Made by a program: the position numbers and the translations under genes | Part shown: positions 43,823 to 52,156 of the stretch, piece after piece | How the letters are laid out: every line of letters begins with the position of its first letter | How positions within the stretch are numbered: the stretch's first letter is position 1 | Notes under the pieces: model-generated | What the model was told of the DNA's origin: nothing | Seen by the model: only the letters and a program-made list of their open reading frames with translations | Database searches by the model: none | Assembly (NCBI RefSeq): GCF_000307265.1 | Contig: NZ_DF158900.1 | Coordinates: 10,887-68,706 of the forward strand | Length of the DNA stretch: 57,820 bases | DNA from: Oscillibacter ruminantium GH1 | Lineage (GTDB): Bacteria > Bacillota > Clostridia > Oscillospirales > Oscillospiraceae | Reading direction: 5' to 3'

Positions 43823-45064
43823 TTAGTGCAGTTCGGCTAACTTCGAAATGCCCACGAAGATATTTGATATCTCGTACCACGTTTTAAAATCAACAGCGCC
43901 GGTCACAGGAAGATGGAAAATTTCCTGGAACTTCATGACGGCTTCCTGAGTCGTGCTGTCAAAGTCTGAGTTGCTCTTTGTTTTAGGAATGGCAGGGTAG
44001 TGAGTTGCAATTTTATTCAGTTGATTCTGAATGGTCAGCACAGCACTGCCGGTGCTCCCCAGCTGCAAAACATTGTTGTCATAGGAGCGGGGCACCCCGG
44101 CCACCTTTTCTGCCGCTGCCAGATAAATCTCTGGACCATAGTAGTGCTTTAAAATATCAATTGCCGCATACCCCTGTTCACCAAGAGATTGTGAGCCCCA
44201 CTGGGAAAGCCCGGCGCACTGTGTGCGCTTTCCATCGCAGTATTGCGTAAAAAGCGGCTGATTGATATTTTCTCTTGTAATATAAGTGGTGAACAGGTCA
44301 TCTACAAGAACAGATACCATTTCAAAGATATTTCGGCCGTATTGGAATGCCTGATCATAAGCAGTGGAGTTGGTGATTGTAAAGTTATAGCCCTTTCCAC
44401 GATACCATTCCGTGTAGACGCGGTTGAGTGTGAAAGAAATAATGGCAAGGATATTTGCTTTGAGTGTTTCCGTTTCCCAAGTTGAATAGATTTCACAGCA
44501 GGCGACGTTTTTCACATAGTCTTTAAATGTCACCCAGACATTTTCGGCGTATGTGTCGGAAGGCGGTCCTTGATGGACGATAACAAATTCAGGGATAACA
44601 GGCTGATCCAACACAACCAGTCCGTTGCTTTCCGGAAGCGGTTTCACGTCGTCTTCCGGGATTTTCGGGGGGAAATCGCCCCATAATGTATGGGGGGCAA
44701 TCAGTATATTTTTGACGTTAAATCCATTTTTTGTAGCCGTTTTAAGGCTGGCGTTTTGCAGAGCAATATTCTGCGGAAGAATCTGAACACCGCCGATGTG
44801 AAGCGTTTCAAAATCCTTGGCAAGGATTGTCATGTTATACGACGCATAGGGTTTTTCCTCGCTGCCTGGGGTGACGGAGTATTCCTCGGGTGGCGCAGGC
44901 AATTCAAAGACGGGCGTTTGGCCCGAAGAATCGGTGGGGAATTCGTCAACAACTTCGCCGGTTGATATATCTGATATACGAACTGTGGCTTCTGAAATCG
45001 GATATAGGTTATCCTTTGCGGACACGCTGACTTGCAGCTTGCCTTTGTCAGGGTACTGATTCAT
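43823..45064 (-). CDS. sleC: SleC-like spore cortex-lytic enzyme precursor
   Basis: 413 residues, the length of clostridial SleC (about 420-440). The N-terminal part (1-160) has a carboxypeptidase-regulatory-like beta domain and the SleC-type sequence APHTLWGDFPPKIPEDD. The middle (about 190-330) is a SpoIID-like lytic transglycosylase domain: ETLKANILAIISFTLNRVY and CAGLSQWGSQSLGEQGYAAIDILKHYYG (two pieces). The C-terminal 70 residues are a peptidoglycan-binding type 1 domain (LQLGSTGSAVLTIQNQL, FDSTTQEAVMKFQ). There is no classical signal peptide, as in spore-packaged SleC. SleC is kept inactive and cleaved by Csp proteases during germination; three such proteases lie divergently next to it. 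The start is ATG 45064 behind AAAGGCGGA; GTG 45082 overlaps that site. Confidence 0.75.
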   Translation of the reverse strand: MNQYPDKGKLQVSVSAKDNLYPISEATVRISDISTGEVVDEFPTDSSGQTPVFELPAPPEEYSVTPGSEEKPYASYNMTILAKDFETLHIGGVQILPQNIALQNASLKTATKNGFNVKNILIAPHTLWGDFPPKIPEDDVKPLPESNGLVVLDQPVIPEFVIVHQGPPSDTYAENVWVTFKDYVKNVACCEIYSTWETETLKANILAIISFTLNRVYTEWYRGKGYNFTITNSTAYDQAFQYGRNIFEMVSVLVDDLFTTYITRENINQPLFTQYCDGKRTQCAGLSQWGSQSLGEQGYAAIDILKHYYGPEIYLAAAEKVAGVPRSYDNNVLQLGSTGSAVLTIQNQLNKIATHYPAIPKTKSNSDFDSTTQEAVMKFQEIFHLPVTGAVDFKTWYEISNIFVGISKLAELH

Positions 45065-45082
45065 ATTAAATCCGCCTTTCAC

Positions 45083-45134
45083 ATATAAGGTATCAACCCC
45101 TTATCTATTATATTTCAATATGGAGTGTTTGATT
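45083..45134. promoter_or_regulatory. Divergent intergenic region of the germination locus
   Basis: Only about 70 bases separate the SleC-like gene from the csp-side small gene, so their promoters must overlap. An ATAAGG...CCTTAT inverted repeat (45089-45109) sits in the centre. I cannot assign a sporulation sigma-factor consensus with confidence. Confidence 0.4.
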
Positions 45135-45392
45135 ATGCCGATTAAGCATTATGTACCTCCAGCACCTCCTCCCCGTTATACGCCCAAGATTCATTCATGC
45201 CTGAAAGGCACAGGGCCTCAGTATATAAAACAGTATTTGTTTCTCTGCACATATATTCTTACGACAAATAATCAAGAACTTTGGATTTACCCGGTCAGAG
45301 TTGATCAATTTTTTGTTTATGCGTACATTTGGAAAAACGAAAGATGGACTTCAGGAAAAATGGCAATTAATGAAATTGACTGTATTTATTAA
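45135..45392 (+). CDS. Small protein leading the csp operon
   Basis: 85 residues from ATG 45135 (GGAG nine bases upstream). It has a Pro-rich start (MPIKHYVPPAPPPRYTPK) and a C-terminal half rich in Tyr and Trp (ELWIYPVRVDQFFVYAYIW). There is no signal peptide, and I do not recognise the family. It ends 12 bases before the first protease and is in the same operon, so a spore-related role such as a coat or germination partner is suggested by place only. Confidence 0.6.
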   Translation: MPIKHYVPPAPPPRYTPKIHSCLKGTGPQYIKQYLFLCTYILTTNNQELWIYPVRVDQFFVYAYIWKNERWTSGKMAINEIDCIY

Positions 45393-45404
45393 GGCGGAGC
45401 ACTC

Positions 45405-46973
45405 ATGAATGAATATATTATCAAGTACCACGGCATTTTGAATTTGGAAGGATACGACGTTGAACTGCTGAACGAAAGCTATGCTATCGTTACTACGGAT
45501 GCAGCTGGTATAGAACAACTTTATCATCATATACAAATTGAGTATGTAGAACCCGCCAAGAAGTTGTTCTTGTCACGTTTGGACAGCATGGGCTATTCCT
45601 GCATCAATTCTGTGAAATCGAAGTCCGGCATGGGATTAAACGGGCGCGGGGTTGCGATTGGCGTCATCGACTCGGGAATTGACGTCACGCACCCTGATTT
45701 TTTGAATCCGGATGGAAAAACCAGAGTTGCATACTTTTGGGATATGGAAGGAATCGGAACGCCGCCGGTCGGCTTTCTTTTTGGCGCGGAATACGATGCG
45801 CAGCAAATTGATTCAGGCGCTATCCAAAATGGTGACACGGTGGGACATGGGACCGCAGTGTCGGGCATTGCGGCGGGAAATATGGGGATTGCATCCGGCG
45901 CGTCCATCATTGTGGTGAAATTAAATCTAAGAGAAGTGCGCTCCACAGACATTATGCGAGGAATTAAGTATGTCATTGACCGGGCGCAAAGCATGGAGAT
46001 GCCTTGTGCGATCAACCTCAGCTTTGGAACGAACGACGGTTCACATACCGGGGACTCCTTGTTTGAAACATACATCAGTGATATGGCACGAAGATGGAAA
46101 AGCGTGATTGTTTGCGCGGCGGGGAATGAGGGATACAGCGGGCATCATTTTGAAGAAAAATTAGGCCCCGTGGAGGAGTTAAACGTAGACTTTGCAACTG
46201 CCGCCCACATTTCAAGAATGTATTTATCCCTTTGGAAAAATTTTGCCGACCGCGTATCGTATGAACTGATCGGTCCAAGTGGACGTTCTTCAGGGCGGCT
46301 GACCGAGGTGATGGGGAGACTCGACACCGTGCTGGACGGGGTTAGAGTTCGTTTGATTTATGGGCAGCCAAACCATTATTCTGATAGGCAGGAGGTTTAT
46401 CTCCAGTTTGAGGCGATTAATGGCCCGATCCCAAATGGAATATGGACGCTACGCTGCTACGGGGAAGACATTGTAGAGGGTACGTTTAATGTCTGGCTGC
46501 CTAATATTGGAGCCGTAACAGAGCGGACGGCGTTTTTGGAGCCTTCCGTCTATTTAACAATGACCATCCCATCCACATCGGACAATGTCATCAGCGTGGG
46601 GGGATACCGTGGCAGCACGGGAACCATCAGCGCGTTTTCCGGCCGGGGTAATCATTTTGAAGGGTGCAAGGCGCAGCTTGACATTGTTGCGCCCGCAGAA
46701 AATATTTTTACAGCAAAGGCAGGCGGCGGTTATGATGCGTTCACAGGAACCAGCATGGCGGCGCCTTTTGTAACTGGTTCCGCAGCCCTGATGATGGAGT
46801 GGGGCATTGTGCGCGGAAATGACATTTTTTTATATGGAGAACGCATCAAAGCGTTTTTATGCCGAAATGCAGTGCGGAAGGAAAACGTAAAATATCCCAA
46901 TCCGCTGTGGGGATATGGAGCGCTTAACTTATGCGAGACGATGGAGGATCTCATATATCTGATGCGGAGGTAG
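45405..46973 (+). CDS. Csp-like subtilisin-family germination protease, first
   Basis: 522-residue S8 peptidase. A short N-terminal prodomain (1-65) precedes the catalytic domain. The triad is complete: Asp89 (GVIDSGID), His148 (GHGTAVSGI), Ser450 (GTSMAAPF); the oxyanion Asn lies in CAAGNEG. A jelly-roll-like insert of about 130 residues sits between Asn and Ser, as in Csp proteases of Clostridium. There is no signal peptide. Csp proteases cleave pro-SleC at germination, so this is probably the active CspB-type enzyme. AAGGCGGAG precedes ATG. The next protease starts two bases after its stop. Confidence 0.8.
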   Translation: MNEYIIKYHGILNLEGYDVELLNESYAIVTTDAAGIEQLYHHIQIEYVEPAKKLFLSRLDSMGYSCINSVKSKSGMGLNGRGVAIGVIDSGIDVTHPDFLNPDGKTRVAYFWDMEGIGTPPVGFLFGAEYDAQQIDSGAIQNGDTVGHGTAVSGIAAGNMGIASGASIIVVKLNLREVRSTDIMRGIKYVIDRAQSMEMPCAINLSFGTNDGSHTGDSLFETYISDMARRWKSVIVCAAGNEGYSGHHFEEKLGPVEELNVDFATAAHISRMYLSLWKNFADRVSYELIGPSGRSSGRLTEVMGRLDTVLDGVRVRLIYGQPNHYSDRQEVYLQFEAINGPIPNGIWTLRCYGEDIVEGTFNVWLPNIGAVTERTAFLEPSVYLTMTIPSTSDNVISVGGYRGSTGTISAFSGRGNHFEGCKAQLDIVAPAENIFTAKAGGGYDAFTGTSMAAPFVTGSAALMMEWGIVRGNDIFLYGERIKAFLCRNAVRKENVKYPNPLWGYGALNLCETMEDLIYLMRR

Positions 46974-46975
46974 TC

Positions 46976-48682
46976 ATGGAATACTCGCAGGAGCTTTTGG
47001 ATTTTATTAATTCGCCGGATACGGTGGATTTTATTGCCAGAAAGAGCGGATACTTACTGGATTATCTTAAACACGATCCAAATGTCATCATCACGCAAAC
47101 GCTGGTGGATCGTTATGTAATCGGCTACATTACACGCAGTCGCTTTGAATCGCTGGCCAGATTATTGGGGTCCGCTTTTATTAGCTCTGTGTCCATTGTA
47201 CTTGGACTCCTCAACCGGGAGGCGCTTAACAAATCGGGGATTATACAAGTGCATAACCAGCCGTATTTAGGTCTGAAAGGCAGCAATGTATTGGTCGGCA
47301 TTGTTGACACGGGAATCGACTTTACACAGCCTCCGTTTATATACGACGATGGTACCAGCAAAATTCAATATATTTACGATGAAACAGGCGTTGGAAACAC
47401 ACCTCGGGGGTTTACAGTGGGAACAGAATACACAAACGAGCAAATCAATGCCGCATTAAAATCGGATCGCCCTTTCGAGATCGTAAAGCAGCGGGATGAG
47501 TCCGGACACGGGACATTTAACGCTTCCGTGGCGGCGGGACGGCAGGTCGGCGACTTCATTGGCGCAGCGCCTGAAGCGGAAATTATTGCGGTTAAATTAA
47601 GAAAGGTTCGTCCCACTTATCGAGATTGGTTTTGCATAGCTAAAGATCAGGAGTTTGCATTCGAATCGAGCGCGGTCATGATTGGCGTTGAGTATATTAT
47701 TACAAAAGCGCAGGAATTGGGCCGCCCGGTTGCAATTTGCATTGGGCTGGGGTCCAACTTTGGCGGCCACGATGGAAACAGCTTTCTGGAAGAATATCTT
47801 GCCTATGTCGCAAATCTCCGCGGAGTTTGTCTTTGCGTTGCGGCGGGGAATGAAAGCCAAGCACGGCATCATACGCAAGGAAAGCTGAACATGGCGGGCG
47901 AGACGCAAAACATTGACCTGAAGATTGGTGAACGGGCAGGTAATGTCTGCATTTCTATTTGGAACGCAGTTTCTGATCGGTTCTCTGTATCAATTCATTC
48001 GCCATCAGGCGAGTTGATACAGCGTGTACCTGCGCGAAACGGGCCGGAAACCTCGGCGGAGCTGCTGCTGGAATCCTCGACGGTGACAGTTCAATATTTC
48101 TTCCCGCTTGAACACAGCGGTGGACAACTGACAATGGTTCGCATTTTAAACGCCACACCGGGCATCTGGTCGATCACGGTTCATGGGGATATTGTGCTGG
48201 ATGGGACATATCATGCGTGGCTCCCCATGACAGGGTTTGTAGCCGAAGGTGTGGAATTCTTGGCGCCCTCGCCATATTACACGATTACTGTGCCCGGAAC
48301 GATGCTGGGGTCCATCTGCTGCGGCGCATACGACAGCGAAGATGACCGCCTGTATCTAAGATCTTCCTGGGGGCCGACGCTGGCTCCGACAATGGCCCCT
48401 GATTTGGTGGCTCCGGGCGTCAATATCAGCGGATATACGCCAAGCGGATTTGGAACAATGAGCGGAACAAGTTCGGCAACTGCGGTCACAACGGGAGCGT
48501 GCGCCTTGTTTCTTCAATGGGGAATCGTTCAAAAACATAATGTTGCGATCAGCACAAACCAAATTCGGGCATTTTTAATTCGGGGCTGTTCCAAGACGGA
48601 AGGAATTGAGTATCCCAATGTACAGTGGGGGTATGGAAAGTTAAATCTAATGCAATCGTTTAGTTTGATGAGAGAGCTTTAG
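46976..48682 (+). CDS. Csp-like subtilisin-family protease, second
   Basis: 568-residue S8 peptidase starting at ATG 46976 (GGAGG upstream), two bases after the first. N-terminal region 1-85 (FINSPDTVDFIARK) matches the third protease. Triad: Asp111 (GIVDTGID), His178 (SGHGTFNAS), Ser499 (SGTSSATAV), with Asn in CVAAGNESQ. The insertion between His and Ser (about 310-450) is the Csp jelly roll. In Clostridioides difficile the CspA and CspC members have lost catalytic residues and act as germinant sensors or regulators; here the triad is complete, more like C. perfringens, so activity is plausible. It is closely similar to the third protease and surely a tandem duplicate. Confidence 0.8.
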   Translation: MEYSQELLDFINSPDTVDFIARKSGYLLDYLKHDPNVIITQTLVDRYVIGYITRSRFESLARLLGSAFISSVSIVLGLLNREALNKSGIIQVHNQPYLGLKGSNVLVGIVDTGIDFTQPPFIYDDGTSKIQYIYDETGVGNTPRGFTVGTEYTNEQINAALKSDRPFEIVKQRDESGHGTFNASVAAGRQVGDFIGAAPEAEIIAVKLRKVRPTYRDWFCIAKDQEFAFESSAVMIGVEYIITKAQELGRPVAICIGLGSNFGGHDGNSFLEEYLAYVANLRGVCLCVAAGNESQARHHTQGKLNMAGETQNIDLKIGERAGNVCISIWNAVSDRFSVSIHSPSGELIQRVPARNGPETSAELLLESSTVTVQYFFPLEHSGGQLTMVRILNATPGIWSITVHGDIVLDGTYHAWLPMTGFVAEGVEFLAPSPYYTITVPGTMLGSICCGAYDSEDDRLYLRSSWGPTLAPTMAPDLVAPGVNISGYTPSGFGTMSGTSSATAVTTGACALFLQWGIVQKHNVAISTNQIRAFLIRGCSKTEGIEYPNVQWGYGKLNLMQSFSLMREL

Positions 48683-48720
48683 CGTATATTGGCAGTTGGA
48701 AACAAGAATGGGAGGAGAGC

Positions 48721-50427
48721 ATGGCTTTCACACAAGCAGAATTAGACTTTTTTAATTCGCCCGACTCGGTGGATTTTGTTACAAGGCAGAACTCATTTTT
48801 TATCGAATATGCAAAAAACGATCCCGGACTTGTCATAGCGCAAACCTTGTCCGGCGGCTATCTGCTCTGCTACATCAACAGGCATGAGATTGAATCGCTT
48901 GTCACGGTTTTGGGACCCGGTTTTGCAACCACAGAATCCATTGTATTGGGACCATTGATTGATGCACCGCTGGATGCATCAGGAATCACGCAGATTTACA
49001 ATCAGCCCTATCTGGATCTTGATGGCCGGGATGTACTGGTTGGAATTGTGGACACCGGAATTGACTTTACGCAGCCCGCTTTTATACGGGATGACGGCAC
49101 CAGTAAAATCAGATATTTGTATGACCAAACCGGAATTGGGAATGCACCGGAAGGATTTGCGATTGGAACGGAATATACAAACGCGCAAATTAATGAGGCG
49201 CTAAAATCGCCGAACCCGTACGATGTTGTGCCGCAGCGCGACACTTCGGGACACGGCACGTTTGTCGCGTCCATTGCCGCAGGACGTAAATTGGGTGATT
49301 TTGTTGGTGCGGCACGCGGCGCAGATATCATTGCGGTAAAACTGCCTCTGGCAAAACCGTTTTATTTAGACGCGTTTTTTGTGCCTCCGACACAGCAAAA
49401 CGCTTTTTCATCCAGCTCAGTCATGGTTGGTGTGGAGTATATCTTGAAAAAAGCACATGAGTTAGAAAAACCTGTCGCCATATGTATTGGCCTTGGAACA
49501 AATTTTGGCGGGCATGATGGATTCAGCGTTTTTGCAGAGTATTTAGGCGGAGTTGCCAGCCAAAAGGGTGTGTGCCTGTGTACGGCCGCGGGAAATGAAA
49601 GCCAAGCCAGACACCATATGGAAGGCAAATTAAAGTCGGCGGGGGAAACCCAAAATGTTGATATTCGGGTGGGAGATGACGCCGGAGACGTTATGGTTTC
49701 TTTATGGAATACCATTTCGGATAGACTTTCGGTAGCGATACGGTCACCATCCGGAGAGTTGGTAAGCCGCATTGCAGCAAAGGCAGGTCCGTCGAAAGAA
49801 ACAAAGCTGCTCTTGGAACGCTCTGTTGTAGTTGTGCGATACTTTTTACCGGTGGAGGTAAGCGGCGCACAACTTACGGTTGTTCAGATACGAAATGCCA
49901 CGCCGGGGCTTTGGACAATTATTGTACATGGAGATATTGTTCTGGATGGGACGTTCCACTGCTGGCTTCCGCTTACAGGATTTGTGGACGAAAGCGTTGA
50001 ATTTCTATCCGCATCGCCGTACTACACCATCACCTCTCCCGGCACAATGCTCCACTCCATTTGCTGTGGCGCGTATAATAGCTTCAATAATAGTCTTTAC
50101 ATCAACTCCTCTTGGGGGCCGACAAGAACCCCGATGATGGCGCCGGATTTAGTGGCGCCGGGAGTGAATGTGCTGGGCTATCTGCCGGGTGGGCCCAAGG
50201 TCATGAGCGGCACGAGTATAGCCACGGCAATTACAACCGGTGCTTGTGCGCTATTGCTGCAATGGGGAATCGTTGAAGAAAATGACGTAGCGTTGAGCAC
50301 CTATCAGATTCGCGCCTATCTTATTCGGGGCTGTTCTCGAAGTGCGGCGATGAGTTATCCCAACACCCAGTGGGGCTATGGAAAACTGGACTTAATGCAG
50401 ACGTTTCATTTGATGCGGGAGTTATAA
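48721..50427 (+). CDS. Csp-like subtilisin-family protease, third
   Basis: 568-residue S8 peptidase with GGGAGGAG before ATG 48721. It is a paralogue of the second with equal length and aligned triad: Asp111, His178 (SGHGTFVAS), Ser499 (SGTSIATAI). The N-terminal FFNSPDSVDFVTRQ and C-terminal TYQIRAYLIRGCS / WGYGKLDLMQTF match closely. It lies 38 bases after the second gene, followed by a strong terminator. Division of labour (bile-salt or amino-acid germinant sensing versus SleC cleavage) cannot be read directly; the first protein is more diverged and would be the best CspB-type candidate. Confidence 0.8.
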   Translation: MAFTQAELDFFNSPDSVDFVTRQNSFFIEYAKNDPGLVIAQTLSGGYLLCYINRHEIESLVTVLGPGFATTESIVLGPLIDAPLDASGITQIYNQPYLDLDGRDVLVGIVDTGIDFTQPAFIRDDGTSKIRYLYDQTGIGNAPEGFAIGTEYTNAQINEALKSPNPYDVVPQRDTSGHGTFVASIAAGRKLGDFVGAARGADIIAVKLPLAKPFYLDAFFVPPTQQNAFSSSSVMVGVEYILKKAHELEKPVAICIGLGTNFGGHDGFSVFAEYLGGVASQKGVCLCTAAGNESQARHHMEGKLKSAGETQNVDIRVGDDAGDVMVSLWNTISDRLSVAIRSPSGELVSRIAAKAGPSKETKLLLERSVVVVRYFLPVEVSGAQLTVVQIRNATPGLWTIIVHGDIVLDGTFHCWLPLTGFVDESVEFLSASPYYTITSPGTMLHSICCGAYNSFNNSLYINSSWGPTRTPMMAPDLVAPGVNVLGYLPGGPKVMSGTSIATAITTGACALLLQWGIVEENDVALSTYQIRAYLIRGCSRSAAMSYPNTQWGYGKLDLMQTFHLMREL

Positions 50428-50460
50428 GCCGCATAGGGAAAAAACGGGCAGATGAGCAAA

Positions 50461-50496
50461 AACCCACCCTTTACCGATTCCGGTAAAGGGTGGGTT
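50461..50496 (+). terminator. Terminator of the csp operon
   Basis: AACCCACCCTTTACCG and CGGTAAAGGGTGGGTT form a 16-bp perfect stem with loop ATTC. Bases 50497-50780 hold no gene that I can support. Confidence 0.85.
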
Positions 50497-50780
50497 CTGA
50501 TTTGGCAACCATGATCCGGTAAACAAAAGGCGAGGTCTGCGTCCAGCGTCATGCCCCAACACAACAAATGCCGCGCAGCGCAAAATTCGGAGCGAAAGAA
50601 TGTGCGCCAAAAAGCCGCCGGGGCGTTTCGCTCAAAAATCTCTACGCTAAGTCTCAGCCGAAAGAGCGCGCACAACTGTGATGACGGCCCTATCCGCATC
50701 CAACCGCCGCCTCAGCAGGGCCGACCTATGCCTTCACAAATTCCGTCAAAAAAATGCGTCTCCATTCGAGATGCATTTCA

Positions 50781-51023
50781 TCACTTAACTTCCTGTTCTA
50801 AATTTTCAAACAGCGTGCTGTTAAAAAACTCCCGGACGCTGATCTCAAGGCCGTCACAAATCTTTTGAATAGAGACGACGCCCGGATTCTTGCTCTTTGC
50901 GTTCAGCATACTGTAAATGGTGGAGGGCGGCACACCACATAAATTTGCCAGACCATTGATTGCAATATTTCGCTGTGCACACAACTCCTTGATTCTCCGC
51001 GCAACGGCTTCTTTTGCGTTCAT
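50781..51023 (-). CDS. XRE-type helix-turn-helix regulator, first
   Basis: 80-residue cytosolic repressor-like protein starting at ATG 51023 behind GGGGGGAAA. The helix-turn-helix covers about residues 14-45 (ININGLANLCGVPPSTIYSML in the Cro/C1 pattern, approximate). The C-terminal LEISVREFFNSTLFENLEQ resembles the end of the second regulator, showing common origin. Its own upstream region has a large perfect inverted repeat and two GGGAT-palindromes (51040-51137), likely operators, so it should regulate itself and perhaps a divergent transcript. Confidence 0.8.
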   Translation of the reverse strand: MNAKEAVARRIKELCAQRNIAINGLANLCGVPPSTIYSMLNAKSKNPGVVSIQKICDGLEISVREFFNSTLFENLEQEVK

Positions 51024-51039
51024 GCTTTCCCCCCGTCTT

Positions 51040-51080
51040 GATATATCGCAAATACATTGTAATAGTATTTGCGATATATC
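51040..51080. promoter_or_regulatory. 16-base perfect inverted repeat, operator candidate
   Basis: GATATATCGCAAATAC (51040-51055) and GTATTTGCGATATATC (51065-51080) with nine bases between, 16 bases upstream of the regulator start. The right arm could overlap its -35 region. Confidence 0.65.
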
Positions 51081-51084
51081 GTAT

Positions 51085-51137
51085 GGGATGTATCCCAAAT
51101 CAAAAGCCTGTGCTATAATGTATGGGATATATCCCAT
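51085..51137 (+). promoter_or_regulatory. Two GGGATRTATCCC palindromes with a TATAAT box
   Basis: GGGATGTATCCC (51085-51096) and ATGGGATATATCCCAT (51122-51137) bracket a TATAAT (51114-51119). The spacing of 39 bases centre to centre is close to four helical turns. They look like binding sites for the adjacent XRE protein controlling a rightward transcript, though no gene starts there before 51306. Confidence 0.6.
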
Positions 51138-51305
51138 GGACGAAGGGATGACAATAAAAAAATCGATTGCTTTGCCGACCGCAATAATCCGCTGAAAGGG
51201 GGTGCGTTGAGCACTGGCCGAGGTGCGAAACAGGCCGAAAAATGCGGTTCAATTCCAGACGCATTTTAACAACCGGTTCCATTCTCGTTTTGAGATATGC
51301 AAGGA

Positions 51306-51548
51306 TTATTGGATTTCTTGCTCCAGACCATGAAAAAGGTCTGAGCGGAAAAAGTCCTCAATGCCAATATCAAGCCCATCGCAGAGTTTTTTAATGGTAG
51401 AAACTGTAACGCTGTTGTTGCGCCCGCTGACAAGGTTATTTACAGTGGATTGTGTGACACCGCTCATGGAGCAGAGCTTATTAACGGACAAGTTTCGTTC
51501 CTCGCATAATTCTAAAATGCGCTCCTTTACAGCTTTCCCAATTGTCAT
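51306..51548 (-). CDS. XRE-type helix-turn-helix regulator, second
   Basis: 80 residues; AGAGGTGA stands before ATG 51548. The helix-turn-helix is at about 17-45 (LSVNKLCSMSGVTQSTVNNL). It is the same length as and similar along its whole length to the first regulator (compare CDGLDIGIEDFF with CDGLEISVREFF), thus a paralogue. A 17-base perfect palindrome stands upstream, between it and the divergent small helical protein gene, and is the expected operator for both. No partner antitoxin or toxin pattern is evident. Confidence 0.8.
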   Translation of the reverse strand: MTIGKAVKERILELCEERNLSVNKLCSMSGVTQSTVNNLVSGRNNSVTVSTIKKLCDGLDIGIEDFFRSDLFHGLEQEIQ

Positions 51549-51595
51549 GAGTCATCACCTCTTAAGAAACAGAGTATCCAATTTTGTTTGCAATG

Positions 51596-51634
51596 TTTAA
51601 CCCTTTTGAGTTAAAATAACTCAAAAGGGTTAAA
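51596..51634. promoter_or_regulatory. 17-base perfect inverted repeat, divergent operator
   Basis: TTTAACCCTTTTGAGTT (51596-51612) and AACTCAAAAGGGTTAAA (51618-51634) around AAAAT. It lies between the divergent starts at 51548 and 51660 and so can control both. Confidence 0.75.
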
Positions 51635-51659
51635 TTAAAAATTAAAGGAGAGATAAAAA

Positions 51660-51890
51660 ATGTACACAGAGAAAGACTTATTGCTCCAATCCGCCGCGCG
51701 GCTGTATACGCTGGGCGTGGATGTGGAGGGGGCGCGGGAGGAACTGCGGCAGCTGGTGGCGGAAAAGGTGCCCTATCACTCGCCTCAAATGCTCGCTGCC
51801 CTGAAAAACTTTGAGGAGTTAAACGCACAGTGGAAAAATCTTGAGTATGAATATTTAAAGCTGCGGTCGGAAACGGTAAAAAATAAATAG
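51660..51890 (+). CDS. Small helical protein divergent from XRE regulator
   Basis: 76 residues with AAAGGAGAG before ATG. The sequence is charged and predicted helical (LLLQSAARLYTLGVDVEGAR, then LRQLVAEKV, then a C-terminal coiled stretch LNAQWKNLEYEYLKLRSE). There is no signal or membrane segment. I do not recognise a family. The shared palindrome with the XRE gene suggests repression by it. The 266 bases after it show no gene. Confidence 0.6.
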   Translation: MYTEKDLLLQSAARLYTLGVDVEGAREELRQLVAEKVPYHSPQMLAALKNFEELNAQWKNLEYEYLKLRSETVKNK

Positions 51891-52156
51891 CGCATATTCA
51901 ACGGATACCTTACGGAGCAGTTGTCGAAGCGAAGCAAAGCAGAGGCAATAGGAAGCCTTCGGTGCAAGGAATTCTCCAGTTCTAAACATCAATTTATTTG
52001 GAAATTAATTAAAAATATGGAAAATCATACTTTAGATGGACGACAGATTTTTTGCTTGCTGGTATACTGTTATAGAATTTAATTACAATGCTCTGCCGTG
52101 AGGTTTAGCAGGCGGCAAGACGGAAGAGTCCGACACTCCTGAAAGGAGACACCCAG

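Noticed and set aside
50781..51890. Toxin-antitoxin system
   Set aside because: Two regulators and a small helical protein are present, but no toxin fold or catalytic pattern is visible, and the small protein is divergent, not operonic.
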